From: Corythucha ciliata
Taxonomy: Eukaryota; Arthropoda; Insecta; Hemiptera; Tingidae
Reading direction: 5' to 3'
DNA: 64,000 bases
Assembly (NCBI GenBank): GCA_038030265.1
Contig: CM075942.1
Coordinates: forward strand, 620,001 to 684,000
Shown: positions 23,437 through 33,404 of the stretch, piece after piece
How positions within the stretch are numbered: position 1 is the stretch's first letter
Layout: the number at the start of each line of letters is the position of its first letter
Translations under genes and position numbers: made by a program
The notes under the pieces: model-generated
The model's input: the letters and a program-made list of their open reading frames with translations, nothing else
Databases searched by the model: none
What the model was told of the DNA's origin: nothing

Positions 23437-25516
23437 CCATGTGGGCATCTCAATCTCATTCAATAAACGCGAAAGGTTTAGTTTTTTTTTTTTTGGTCTT
23501 CCCATTCAGAAAAAGTAGCCTACTTTTATATTTTTACAATTGCCAACTGGAAGAAGCTGCTCATCGCAGTTATTTTCTCACTCTAAATTTTTGTGCATTT
23601 TTTGTGTTTCAAATCAGCATCGTGATCCATGTAAAATGCCGCCTTATAACGTGCTTTCCCCTTCTCGCCAATAGTGAAGAGTAACGGGGTGCGAAAATCG
23701 ACCAGTAGAGACCCCGACATTTCAGAAAATTAGGGCTTTTCGCTCGCGGGTCCGACATTCAAAATACCTTTATTCGTCTTCAACGATGAAAGAGTTACGT
23801 GATCTCATTTACGTCTATTATTTGCGGATGGGCTTTCGGTGAGCGGTTTGAGAAAAGGGAAGTCAAGAAGTGGGACGAATGGAAAGACTTGTGTATGTGC
23901 GTGTGTGGCATTCGATGAGAATCGAGGGATGAGAGTGAGAGAGAGAGTTAAATCTAGTGTGACTCGAGTCTGATAGTGCCCAGCTTAAAAAGGAATTAAA
24001 TAGGTACGTTCTCATCCTCCTTCAAAGGCTCTGTTTGTGTTTTTTTTTTTTTTTTTTTTCAGTTAACACTTGACATTAGCGGGACATTCTTGAAAAGAAA
24101 AGAAAACTTCCTAGTTGATTGATAGGAGAAGGTCTTTGGAACTTTTATTTTAATTAAAGAGCTAGGAAGAATTGTCTTATTTTCTCAGAAACACTGGGAA
24201 AGTTGTAAGAAAAAACAGAGCCGCCTTCTAAGCGTCTTGTCGTGCCGCACTTGCGAGAACATTTGCTCGACCTACTCTCCTCTCCGTGTCTGACTCTCAG
24301 ATTTAAAGCCAACTATCGTAATTGATTAGGTACAAACATATAATAGCCCACCCACAATTCCACTTTTTAAGCCTTATAGAAAACGATTTATGTTCTTCGC
24401 TTCCCATAGGAGGAATAGCTCCCCCCCCCCCCCGTGTGCCTTCTTCTGTGGAGAGAGGCAAGTCATTAGGCCCCTTTTCAACAGTTGCAACCGCACGTTT
24501 TTAAAAGCAGTAATAACATTCTTCCTGTTTCATCTTTATTGCTTTTTTTTCTGCTCCTCTCCACCTCGCTTGTTCGACCACAGCTACGGTTCCTTACCAC
24601 CTTTTTAATGCGAAGGTTTTATAGGCTCCCAGAGGAGTGTGGAATAAATAGACGAATTTTATTATTTTCCAACACAATTTTTCATCAAGTTAAGCCAGCG
24701 TGAAGGCAAAATTACGGTACTTTGAAGAGGAAAAGTACACTAAATCTGACGCGGTGTAGGTGGGAGGGAGTGTTAAAAAAGCAATTAAGCCTCTTTTGTT
24801 AATAACATTGGGAAAAGTTTCTCAATGGCATACATTCTTTCGTTTTGTTCTATTCCAGTTTACGAAGACGTTTGCTCCAGCAGATAAAAAAAATCTCGTG
24901 GGAGCCCAAACGGTATAAGTGAGCGGTAGTGTGTGCCTTTTTAAATAAAAATACCGGCATTATGGCGTTTGCGTGTACACCTGAGATAATCAGAGTTGTT
25001 TTTTCTCGAGTCCCGCAATTAAACACTTTTCTCTCGATTATGCCCGGCACATGCGGTTGAGAATTCTTTGCATCTCTTTATTTTATTAATGGTCCTTTGT
25101 TGTATCACGCGTGAAAATGCCGCTCGCTTTACAAACGTGTACCTTAAAATGAGGTAAAGAGGTTGACATCAGCGGGTTAATTTCCAAAGAAAAACACAAA
25201 AGAAGTTGAAGCAACAAGTGTTATGAGAGTCTTATTTAAATGCGAAAAGTCAAGAACTACCAAAGTTAATGTCGACAGCTCTCGCCCGTTTAATGCTATC
25301 GTAATGTCTTCCTAAAATTTTCAAGTTCGTGTCCGCCCACGAACTGGTGATTCAAATTCAGCTTAAAAGGTTTTCTATTATTAATGTTCACTCGTTCTCT
25401 GTTTCACCCGAGTTCACTGTTATGGAGGATTAAGGTCCGAGCCTCCTGTTGGCCGTTATTCGCGATGTTAAATGGTGACCAGGTTTTTACACTTGGAAAG
25501 AAGGACCCGGTCTAGA
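23437..25516. other. Unique DNA, no gene recognised
   Basis: About 2.1 kb, relatively non-repetitive. It contains a GA-rich stretch near 23930-23960, a T-run at about 24039-24059 and a C-run at about 24421-24433. Frames at 24322-24703 overlap each other and show no domain. It is the left flank of the 23-kb nested stack. Confidence 0.4.
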
Positions 25517-25521
25517 TAGGG

Positions 25522-25816
25522 TGTCGTATCAAAACAAATGTAACCAAAGCGACACGTTCATTTTTATTTTAGGCCCCTTTTACACGAGTAAGTTTTTTGA
25601 ACAAATTAGCCATTTTGAAAAAAATTGACAGATGTTTCCTGCCTCAAATCATCTGGTTGTGATCAGATTGAACATATTTTTGAACAAAAAACTTACTCGT
25701 GTAAAACAGGTCTTAAGAAGAAAACATATTTTTATGATTATTCAGTTGTTCAATAAACAATAATAAGTCAACCTAATTCTTATTTGGCAATCGTACTTAT
25801 TTCGTGAGATACAACA
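25522..25816 (+). repeat. 5' LTR of element A (contains a MITE)
   Basis: Starts TGTCGTATC and ends ACAACA. Without the 141-bp MITE and its TTA duplicate it is about 151 bp. It matches the 3' LTR on both sides of E, including GTAACCAAAGCGAC and GTTGTTCAATAAACAATA. Confidence 0.88.
25572..25712. mobile_element. 141-bp Harbinger-like MITE in the 5' LTR of A
   Basis: Terminal inverted repeats begin GGCCCCTTTTACACGAGTA on the left and GACCTGTTTTACACGAGTA on the right, continuing into AGTTTTTTG. It is flanked by TTA at 25569-25571 and 25713-25715. The 3' LTR of A provides the empty site (ATTTTAAGAAG near 45486), showing a single TTA. A 3-bp TWA duplication is the PIF/Harbinger signature. Confidence 0.85.
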
Positions 25817-25840
25817 AGTGGCGACGAGGAAAACTAAGAC

Positions 25841-25954
25841 ATGGCCGAAGAAGACGTTCGGCAACAAAATGAGTCAATTTTGGAAGCACTGCGCACCCAA
25901 AGCGCGGTTCTCGGGCAGCTCCTTCAACAAGTAGTGCTCCACGGCCCGACCTAC
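25841..25954 (+). pseudogene. Element A gag, N-terminal part
   Basis: ATG 24 bases after the LTR opens a short frame (MAEEDVRQQNESILEALRTQ) with a hydrophilic, helix-forming N-terminus typical of Gypsy gag. It is cut after 38 codons by the LTR of element B. Coding continues at 43293 after a shared CTAC, with one frame adjustment. Confidence 0.75.
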
Positions 25955-26078
25955 TGTAGTGAATAGAAAAGATTTCTTCAAGCGAGAACCAAAGAATAAT
26001 CATTTATTTATTTTTTTAACATATGAAGGGGGGAGAGTTTGGAGGGAACTGCATGTATTTATATTTTGAGGTGTTACA
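25955..26078 (-). repeat. 3' LTR of element B (124 bp)
   Basis: On the minus strand it starts TGTAACACC and ends CACTACA. A purine tract (GGGGGAAGA, 26079-26087) lies immediately before it, as expected for plus-strand priming. The first ~45 bases match the truncated 5' LTR at about 43248-43292. Confidence 0.88.
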
Positions 26079-26276
26079 TCTTCCCCCGGACTTGAAGGTC
26101 TACTGTGGTATAGAAGAACGTTCTTTATTGAAGCAGTTCTATTTTGCCCATTGTCTTCGTAAATAATTGCTTTCGGGTAATCATCCATTTTTATTACCCG
26201 TTTTACTACAAATGAACCTTTTATGAACGGCTTTCTATTTTGATACCCGCATTGAACCAGAATCTCGCTTCCAACT
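26079..26276 (-). pseudogene. Element B integrase, C-terminal end
   Basis: The minus-strand frame contains EILVQCGYQNRKPFIKGSF and MDDYPKAIIYEDNG, resembling the small beta-barrel domain at the end of Gypsy integrases. It continues the frame interrupted by H3 at 30088. It reads through into the 3' LTR (ORF 26188-26000). Confidence 0.7.
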
Positions 26277-26739
26277 CAGGCGCGGATCCAGAGTCAGCTT
26301 GAGGAGGGGGCCATATTATGAGTTCATCCGGCCCCCTCCCCAAGAAATATACCACACGTCACACAGTTGCTAGACAGACACAGTTTTCAATGGTCTCAAT
26401 CACTGATAATTGGAAAATTAAGGAAATCCAAAGGCCGGAAAAGTGGAAAAAAAAAATACAACATTCAACGTAACGTGAACTATTAGTCTGGCAAAAATAT
26501 GCCTCCCGCCGAATGAAGTGAACTCAGCGCACTGGGGAGGGGAAGCTCTTATGTCCCATGGCTAGCGCTGTGATTTTAACCCTCAAAATTTGGTTTTTTG
26601 GCGAGCGAAATCCGGGAAATTACGGTGAAACCAGCAAAAAACGGTTCTTAGTGCGCAAAATTGGCGCAATCGGTCACTGAAATAGGCCTCCCAGCAAAGT
26701 TGGTTTAATGGCAAGCAAATTTACCCAAATCGGCCGTTG

Positions 26740-29560
26740 ATAAAATTGACAGTCTCCACATGAAATTGACAATTTTCTCATAACATTGACAATTTCCTCA
26801 TAAAATTAACAATTCCTCATAAAATCGACAATTTCCTCATATAAAATTGACAATTTCACCATAAAATAAAAACATTCCTCATAAAATAAATTATTTCCTC
26901 ATAAAATTGACAATTTCCCCATAAAAGTGACAATTTCCTCATAAAAGAGAATTTCCTCATAAAACGGACAAGTTCCTCATATAATTGACAATTTTCTCAT
27001 GAAATTGACCATTTCCTCGTAAAATGGACAATTTCCTCATAAAATTGACAATTTCCTCATAAAATAGACAATTTCCTCATAAACGTCATCATTTCCTCAT
27101 AAAACTGCCAATTTCCCCGTAAACGTGACCATTAATTCCTCCTAAAGGCGAAAATTTACTCTAAAAATTGACAATTTCCTCATATAATTGAGTTTTCTGA
27201 TAAAATTCGCCATTTCCTCATAAAATAGACAATTTCCTTATAAAGCGTACAATTTCCCCTTAAAATTGACGATTTCCTTATAAAATTGACAATTCTTTCC
27301 TAAAACGGACAATTTCCTCATAAAATTGACAATTTTCTCATAACATTGACAATTTCCTCATAAAATTAGCAATTCCTCATAAAATCGACAATTTCCTCAT
27401 ATAAAATTGACAATTTCACCATAAAATAAAAACATTCCTCATAAAATTGACAATTTCCCCATAAAAGTGACAATTTCCTCATAAAAGAGACAATTTCCTC
27501 ATAAAAGAGACAATTTTCTCATAAAACGGACAACTTCCTCATATAATTGACAATTTCCTCATAAAATTGACAATTCCTCATAAAATCGACAATTTCCTCA
27601 TATAAAATTGACAATTTCACCATAAAATAAAAACATTCCTCATAAAATGTATTATTTCCTCATAAAATTGACAATTTACCCATAAATATGACAATTTCCT
27701 CATAAAAGAGACAAGTTCCTCATAAGAAGGACAACTTCCTCACATAATTGACAATTTTCTCTTGAAATTGATCATTTCCTCGTAAAATGGACAATTTCCT
27801 CATAAAGTTGACAATTTCCTCATAAAATAAATTTCCTCATAAACGTCATCATTTCCTCATAAAACTGCCAATTTCCCCGTAAACGTGACCATTAATTCCT
27901 CCTAAAGGCGAAAATTTACTCTAAAAATTGACAATTTTCTCATATAATTGAGTTTTCGGATAAAATTCACCATTTCCTCATAAAATTGACAATTTCCTTA
28001 TAAAGCGTTCAATTTCCCCATAAAATTGACGATTTCCTTATAAAATTGACAATTTTATCCTAAAACGGACAACTTCCTCATAAAATTGACAATTTTCTCA
28101 TAACATTGACAATTTCCTCATAAAATTAACAATTCCTCATAAAATCGACAATTTCCTCATATAAAATTGACAATTTCACCATAAAATAAAAACATTCCTC
28201 ATAAAATGTATTATTTCCTCATAAAATTCACAATTTCCCCATAAAAGTGACAATTTCCTCATAAAAGATAATTTCCTCATAAAACGGACAAGTTCCTCAT
28301 AAATAATTGACAATTTTCTCATGAAATTGACCATTTCCTCGTAAAATGGACAATTTCCTCATAAAATTGACAATTTCCTCATAAAATAGACAATTTCCTC
28401 ATAAACGTCATCATTTCCTCATAAAACTGCCAATTTCCCCGTAAACGTGACCATTAATTCCTCCTAAAGGCGAAAATTTACTCTAAAAATTGACAATTTC
28501 CTCATATAATTGAGTTTTCTGATAAAATTCGCCATTTCCTCATAAAATTGACAATTTCCTTATAAAGCGTACAATTTCCCCATAAAATTGACGATTTCCT
28601 TATAAAATTGACAATTTTTTCCTAAAACGGACAATTTCCTCATAAAATTGACAATTTTCTCATAACATTGACAATTTCCTCATAAAATTAGCAATTCCTC
28701 ATTAAATCGACAATTTCCTCATATAAAATTGACAATTTCACCATAAAATAAAAACATTCCTCATAAAATGTATTGTTTCCTCATTAAATTGACAATTTCC
28801 CCATAAAAGTGACAATTTCCTCATAAAAGAGACAATTTCCTCGTAATATTGACTATTTCCTCAATAGTCACAACAGGGAAATTGTCAATTTCCCTGTAAA
28901 ATTAATAATTTCCATATAAAATTGACATTTCACTCTTAACATTGGTCATTTCCGCGTATAATGGGCTATTCATATTAAAAATGATAAGTTTAAATCCAAA
29001 ATAAACGATCAACAATCACTGTACTAACAATTAGTCACGGGACAAAATTAATAATTTGGAAGGACCATAACTAAATCATTGAGGATGAGTTACAATTTCC
29101 ACGTTAAATTGACAATTTTAGCTTCAAATTGACAACAATTTTGAATTAAATTGACAATGCGCTCATGAAAAGGTCAATTTGAAAATTTCCTCGTGAAACT
29201 GAAAATTTCGTCCTAAAATTAAAGATTCCTAGAAAATTTACGGTTTCCTCTTGAAAGTAACAATTTCCAATTCGAACTAACAATTTCCTTACAAAATTGG
29301 AAATTCATTCAAAAAGGGCAATTTTCTCATTATACCTATTGACAGTTCCTCATACAATAATGTGTCATTTCCTTCATAAAATTGAATATTAGCTTATCAA
29401 ACTGACAATATACTCATCAAATTGACGCCTTTTAGACTGACAATTTCCTCATTAAATCAACCATTATGCTCATAAGCTTAAGATGCCTTACAATATTGAA
29501 AGTTTTCTCATAAAACAGACAATTTCGTTATGAAGTTGCCCATTTTTTCGTGATACCGAC
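26740..29560. repeat. 20-bp minisatellite (TTTCCTCATAAAATTGACAA) inside H3
   Basis: Well over 100 units, cleanest at 26740-28860 and more decayed to 29560. Higher-order blocks are obvious: 'cataacattgacaatttcct' begins near 26781, 27341, 28101 and 28661, giving spacings of about 560, 760 and 560 bp. The array is AT-rich and non-coding. Confidence 0.95.
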
Positions 29561-30060
29561 GAGTTTTTTTTTTATGAAATATACAATAATGTCACCTTAA
29601 CATTGCTCTTGGTGAAGCGTTTCGCATATGTGTTGCCCTTGACGCTGCATTTCACGTAAATGAACGCCTTGAACGTGGCGATTCACGTGAGTGTTTTCCC
29701 GAATGTTTCGTTTTGCCCGCCGTGGGGCATTTTGCGTATAGTTTACTCGTTATGCCGCGGCCTTTTGAAAGAGTTTTTTCCCCAAAAAGTGACGTTTTGC
29801 TAAAAGTTTGCCCTTGGCTGGACCTTTTCGCAGAAATTTATCCCTTGACGTGGTCGCGTTCCAGGACGTCAATTTTCCCCTCAGTGAAGGCCATTCGCGA
29901 GAGTTTTTCTCTTAAATAACTTGGCATTTCGCGCCTCTCGCGAACCACTGACCCTTGAGCCTCTGAGAAAATGATCCTAAAAATTAGAGGTAATCACCCC
30001 TTCTCGATGGGATTTTGGAGGAGGTTTTGATGATTTTTTTTTTTGCGCAAGGGAGGGGCC
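29561..30060. other. H3 interior, right side
   Basis: Diverged phrases of about 45 bp ('cccttgacgctgcatttcacgt' type) with no coding content beyond a 68-codon chance frame (29713-29919). They are probably an older, different repeat in the same element. Confidence 0.5.
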
Positions 30061-30095
30061 ATGGCCCCTCCCTTGGATCCGCCACTGTTCCAACT

Positions 30096-30840
30096 ACTAT
30101 TCTCGGGATTGTTTTAGGATGCCTAGAATCAAAGTTCTTCTTCATCCTAGAATAGTAGCGTTATTGCTCTTCTTGTGTAAAGGGACTCTCCTTGATCATT
30201 TCGTCGCTGACTCTAAATTTTAGGTCCACTGGAAACAAGTTTGTCTTTCCAAATGCCTTGTAGTGAGGTGAACACCCAATAGCCGCCGAATGAGACCTGT
30301 TCATGTGTTTCACAGCAGATTCTAAGCACACCTTCCATCCTCCTTTCATGTTAGGATAAAAAGAAATGTACTGCTTCAAGTCTCTAATTTTCCTTTCTGC
30401 AAGTCCATTTTCCGCCGGGTGATAAGGGGAAGAAGTGACCAGTTGTATGTCATTCTTTTTAAGAAAGGTAGACATTGCAGAAGACGTAAATTGAGGACCG
30501 TTGTCGCTGACTACTTTCTTCACCTTTTCAATGTGTGGGAAATTTTTTAAATAGCCAACGACTGCTCGTGAGCTCGGCTTCATTGCCTTGGCGAATGTGT
30601 ATTTGGAAAACTCATCCACTATCACCAAGAATGACCTCGATACTTTTTGGCCTTCACTTCCTTTGCTCAATTCCGCGAAATCTACGTGAATTGTAGAAAA
30701 AGGCTGTTCAGCCAGCGTAGGCACAACCATTACATCTGGCTTCGGCTTGAATTTAAACTTCATAAACTGGTAGTCAGAGCATGTTTTCACGTACTTGGAT
30801 ATGTCATCTTTCATTTTTGGCCAGTAAAACCTTTGCCTCA
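30096..30840 (-). pseudogene. Element B integrase, catalytic core
   Basis: The minus-strand frame from YWPKMKDDI contains a zinc-region Cys (TCSDYQF), VDFAEL with the first catalytic Asp, VVSDNGPQF with the second, and YHPAENGLAERKIRDLK with the catalytic Glu: the D,D-35-E core of retroelement integrases, which joins the cDNA ends to chromosomal DNA. It is open from 30814 to 30161. The upstream H2C2 part lies at 41525 across element C; joining across the GTTTTAA duplicate restores the frame exactly. Confidence 0.88.
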
Positions 30841-30847
30841 GTTTTAA

Positions 30848-30867
30848 TAATAATAATAATAATAATG

Positions 30868-30898
<31 letters not shown>
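30848..30898. repeat. (TAA)n microsatellite, outer half of the 3' tail of C
   Basis: TAA repeats with one TGA interruption. The matching inner half follows the poly(A) of D at about 37629-37647. Microsatellite tails are usual for several LINE clades. Confidence 0.85.
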
Positions 30899-30899
<1 letters not shown>

Positions 30900-31351
30900 C
30901 CCTCTGTGGGTGGGGGTGGAGGAGATAGAATACACCCACCGTATCCTCTGCGTGTCGTAAAAGGCGACTAAAAGAGGCGGGGAGGCGGACCCGTTAGCTT
31001 GGAAAGGCGGCCGTCTAAGGGAGCACCCCCTGACAGAAAAGCCGGGGATCGGGCCTCGTTAGCCACAGGCGTTCCGGACCTCGCAGGGTGACGCCTCGGC
31101 GTCATACGGGCTTGGCAAACCCGGGGTCCTGTAGCTCTGGTGCAGGGAAAAATCCCAGTCCTGTGCCTGCCCCCAAGGCCTTGGGCTTCCCTTCCCTCTC
31201 CTTTTCCTTTCCCTTTCCACTACCCAAATAGTAAATCTCAACATCAAAAGACAGATGACGACGTAGACTGGACTTGGACTTCTCTTTTGGACACAGGGTT
31301 GAGAAACTCCCCGACCTGGCGGAAGGTTAAAAACGCACGAAATCAGTACTT
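30899..31351 (+). promoter_or_regulatory. 5' UTR of element D
   Basis: GC-rich leader containing GTATCCTCTGCGTGTCGTAA then AAGGCGACTAAAAGAGG, which can fold as a stem (TCGT / GGCGA region). Complete I-type and R1-type elements usually carry an internal promoter here; that is family knowledge, not something shown directly. Confidence 0.6.
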
Positions 31352-33328
31352 ATGGCTTCAATACAAAAAGAAATAACCGGACTGATTCTTGGAAATCTGC
31401 AGGGTGGTCAGGCCCCTGTGGATGACAAACGCGCGTACACGGTTGATTCAATACTGGGAACCGGCAATGACGGGGAAGGGGTGGAGTTGGTCCACACCTG
31501 TAACCAGAGCCCATTTGATATTGCAGGTAGTAGCACTGCTGCAGAAAGTAGTAGTTTAGGTGAAAGTAGTCAGATATCTGGTAAATATGAGGAAATGATT
31601 GGAAAAGCATCCAAGAGTGCTTTGTTGTCCAGGCACCCTGGCCTGTTAAAATCAATGACTGGCCTTGCTCGGTCTCTCAGTAGGACTAGTAGTGTGGAAA
31701 GTATTTCCTCCATATCACAACATAATTCAGAAGGAGACAGAAAGAGGAAAGAAATATCCCTAGAGCCATACGATGCTTCCGACGTAGATAGTATGTACTT
31801 GGGTGGGAAATCGAAAAAACTTAAAAATCGAAGCCCCATAATGGCTCGTTTTGATGGTATTACACGCCAAGGAGTAGGTTATAAAGATACCTATGAGGTG
31901 AAGAAAAATGAAGAGCTCTGTGAAAAGATCGTTGAAATAACTGGAATTGGCACGTCTTTTGGAAAAGTATCCCCTTTTGCTCTAGCGAAATGGGTTGATG
32001 CAGCCGTTGGAAAGGTAGAGATGATCAGGAAGACTCGTGTTGGGTCACTAGTGGTAGAGGTTAAATCCAAGGACCAAGCCGACAAACTGAAGGCTTGCGA
32101 GAAGCTTGGAGACATCCAAGTAAAAGCGATCGCCCCCGAAAAACTTAACTCGGTAAGAGGAGTTATCTTTGACAGAGAATTAAGACATGCCACTGAGGAG
32201 GAGATTAAGGAGGCATTTGAAAATTATAATGTAACATCCGTGAAATTAGTCACTAGGAATAAGGAAGGGTCCATTGAGAAAACAGGTACGGCTATTTTAA
32301 CCTTCAAGGGAAAAACACTCCCAAAAGACATATTTGCGGCTTATCGTAGATTTAGGGTACGTCCGTATATACCTCCCCCGATGCAGTGCTACAATTGCTA
32401 CAGATTTGGTCATGTGGCTGTTAGATGTCAATCAAAGGTAATATGTCCCTGTGGGAAAGAAAAACATGATGACCAATGTGCTTCACCACCCAGGTGTGTC
32501 AATTGTGATGGGCCACACGCTGGGACGAGCAAAGAGTGCGTCACCTATAAAACAGAACGAGAGATACAGAGAATAAAGGTTATTCAAAACTGTTCATACT
32601 TCGAGGCCAGGGCCTATGCTAAGCGTGGCGGGTTTGTTAGTGAAGAAGTGACCTATGCAGATAAAGTCACCAGTATTAAAAGCGTCGAGGGCGCAACTTC
32701 AATGAAGAAGAAAGGAACATGCAACGGTACACCTGCACCGCTTGCAGAGCGAAGAAAACCGCGGCGAACCAGGGAGGCCGAAATTGCTCAGATGGCTCTT
32801 GAAGAAGTTGTTCCTTTTGTCGAGGACCTTGAAAAGAGTGTAAAAGAAGCAGCAGAACAAAAGCGTACTCACCAGGAGAAATTAATCCAGGAAGGAAGTG
32901 GATCGCTCAACTCGAAGGCTGCTTCTAAAGAGAACGCAGGTAATATCTTGAAGTCTACACCCAATCTAAGAGGTGAAGAGGTAATCGAAGGGGCGAATGC
33001 TCTCATGACTCCTGAAACAGAATACATAAAAAACGGAAATGAGTGGCATCTAGTGCAGCGTAAAAAACCACACCCAAACAAAAACAATTCAGAGGAACTT
33101 CCGGGTGGTTCGGAAACCACCGGGGGAAAGGATGCAAGTGAAGTCCCAACACCTAATACTGACAATGAGTCGGGAACTCATGGCGAAGGAACTTCTTCTA
33201 AAGGTAGCGGTGAAAATGAAGAAACTTCAGATACTGGAAGTAACCAGTCGAAACGTGGCAAAGGATGGGAGAAAGGGAGAAAACGTGGAAGCTGGAAGGA
33301 ACAAAGACGTAGAGGACAAAGAAAGTAA
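31352..33328 (+). CDS. Element D ORF1, gag-like nucleic-acid-binding protein
   Basis: An intact 658-codon frame. The N-terminal ~170 residues are low-complexity and Ser-rich. The middle (about 175-340) is a probable RRM-like region (VGSLVVEVKSKDQADKL, RGVIFDRELRHATEEEI). Three CCHC-type knuckles lie at about 346-396: CYNCYRFGHVAVRC, CPCGKEKHDDQC and CVNCDGPHAGTSKEC. The C-terminus is long, charged and disordered-looking, ending Lys/Arg-rich. In I and Jockey-type elements such proteins coat the RNA and help target it. No stop interrupts it. Confidence 0.88.
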   Translation: MASIQKEITGLILGNLQGGQAPVDDKRAYTVDSILGTGNDGEGVELVHTCNQSPFDIAGSSTAAESSSLGESSQISGKYEEMIGKASKSALLSRHPGLLKSMTGLARSLSRTSSVESISSISQHNSEGDRKRKEISLEPYDASDVDSMYLGGKSKKLKNRSPIMARFDGITRQGVGYKDTYEVKKNEELCEKIVEITGIGTSFGKVSPFALAKWVDAAVGKVEMIRKTRVGSLVVEVKSKDQADKLKACEKLGDIQVKAIAPEKLNSVRGVIFDRELRHATEEEIKEAFENYNVTSVKLVTRNKEGSIEKTGTAILTFKGKTLPKDIFAAYRRFRVRPYIPPPMQCYNCYRFGHVAVRCQSKVICPCGKEKHDDQCASPPRCVNCDGPHAGTSKECVTYKTEREIQRIKVIQNCSYFEARAYAKRGGFVSEEVTYADKVTSIKSVEGATSMKKKGTCNGTPAPLAERRKPRRTREAEIAQMALEEVVPFVEDLEKSVKEAAEQKRTHQEKLIQEGSGSLNSKAASKENAGNILKSTPNLRGEEVIEGANALMTPETEYIKNGNEWHLVQRKKPHPNKNNSEELPGGSETTGGKDASEVPTPNTDNESGTHGEGTSSKGSGENEETSDTGSNQSKRGKGWEKGRKRGSWKEQRRRGQRK

Positions 33329-33404
33329 TTAAAATTTGCCAGGAAAAGTGTGTTCAAGATAACAATAATACGCGAATCAACAGTATAACAACAACTAATA
33401 TAAC

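Larger units (their letters stand above)
26277..30087. mobile_element. H3: 3.8-kb hAT-type non-autonomous element carrying a minisatellite
   Basis: Perfect 8-bp duplication TTCCAACT at 26269-26276 and 30088-30095. Ends are CAGGCGCGGATCCAGAG (left) and CAGTGGCGGATCCAAGG (right, minus strand), each followed by GGGGCCAT and C/G-rich tracts. An 8-bp duplication and a CAG start are hAT hallmarks. It has no transposase and its interior is almost entirely a tandem array. It interrupts B's integrase C-terminus, which resumes on the far side. Confidence 0.88.

Noticed and set aside
26740..28860. CRISPR-like array
   Set aside because: Units are contiguous 20-bp tandem repeats with no unique spacers, in a eukaryotic transposon context.
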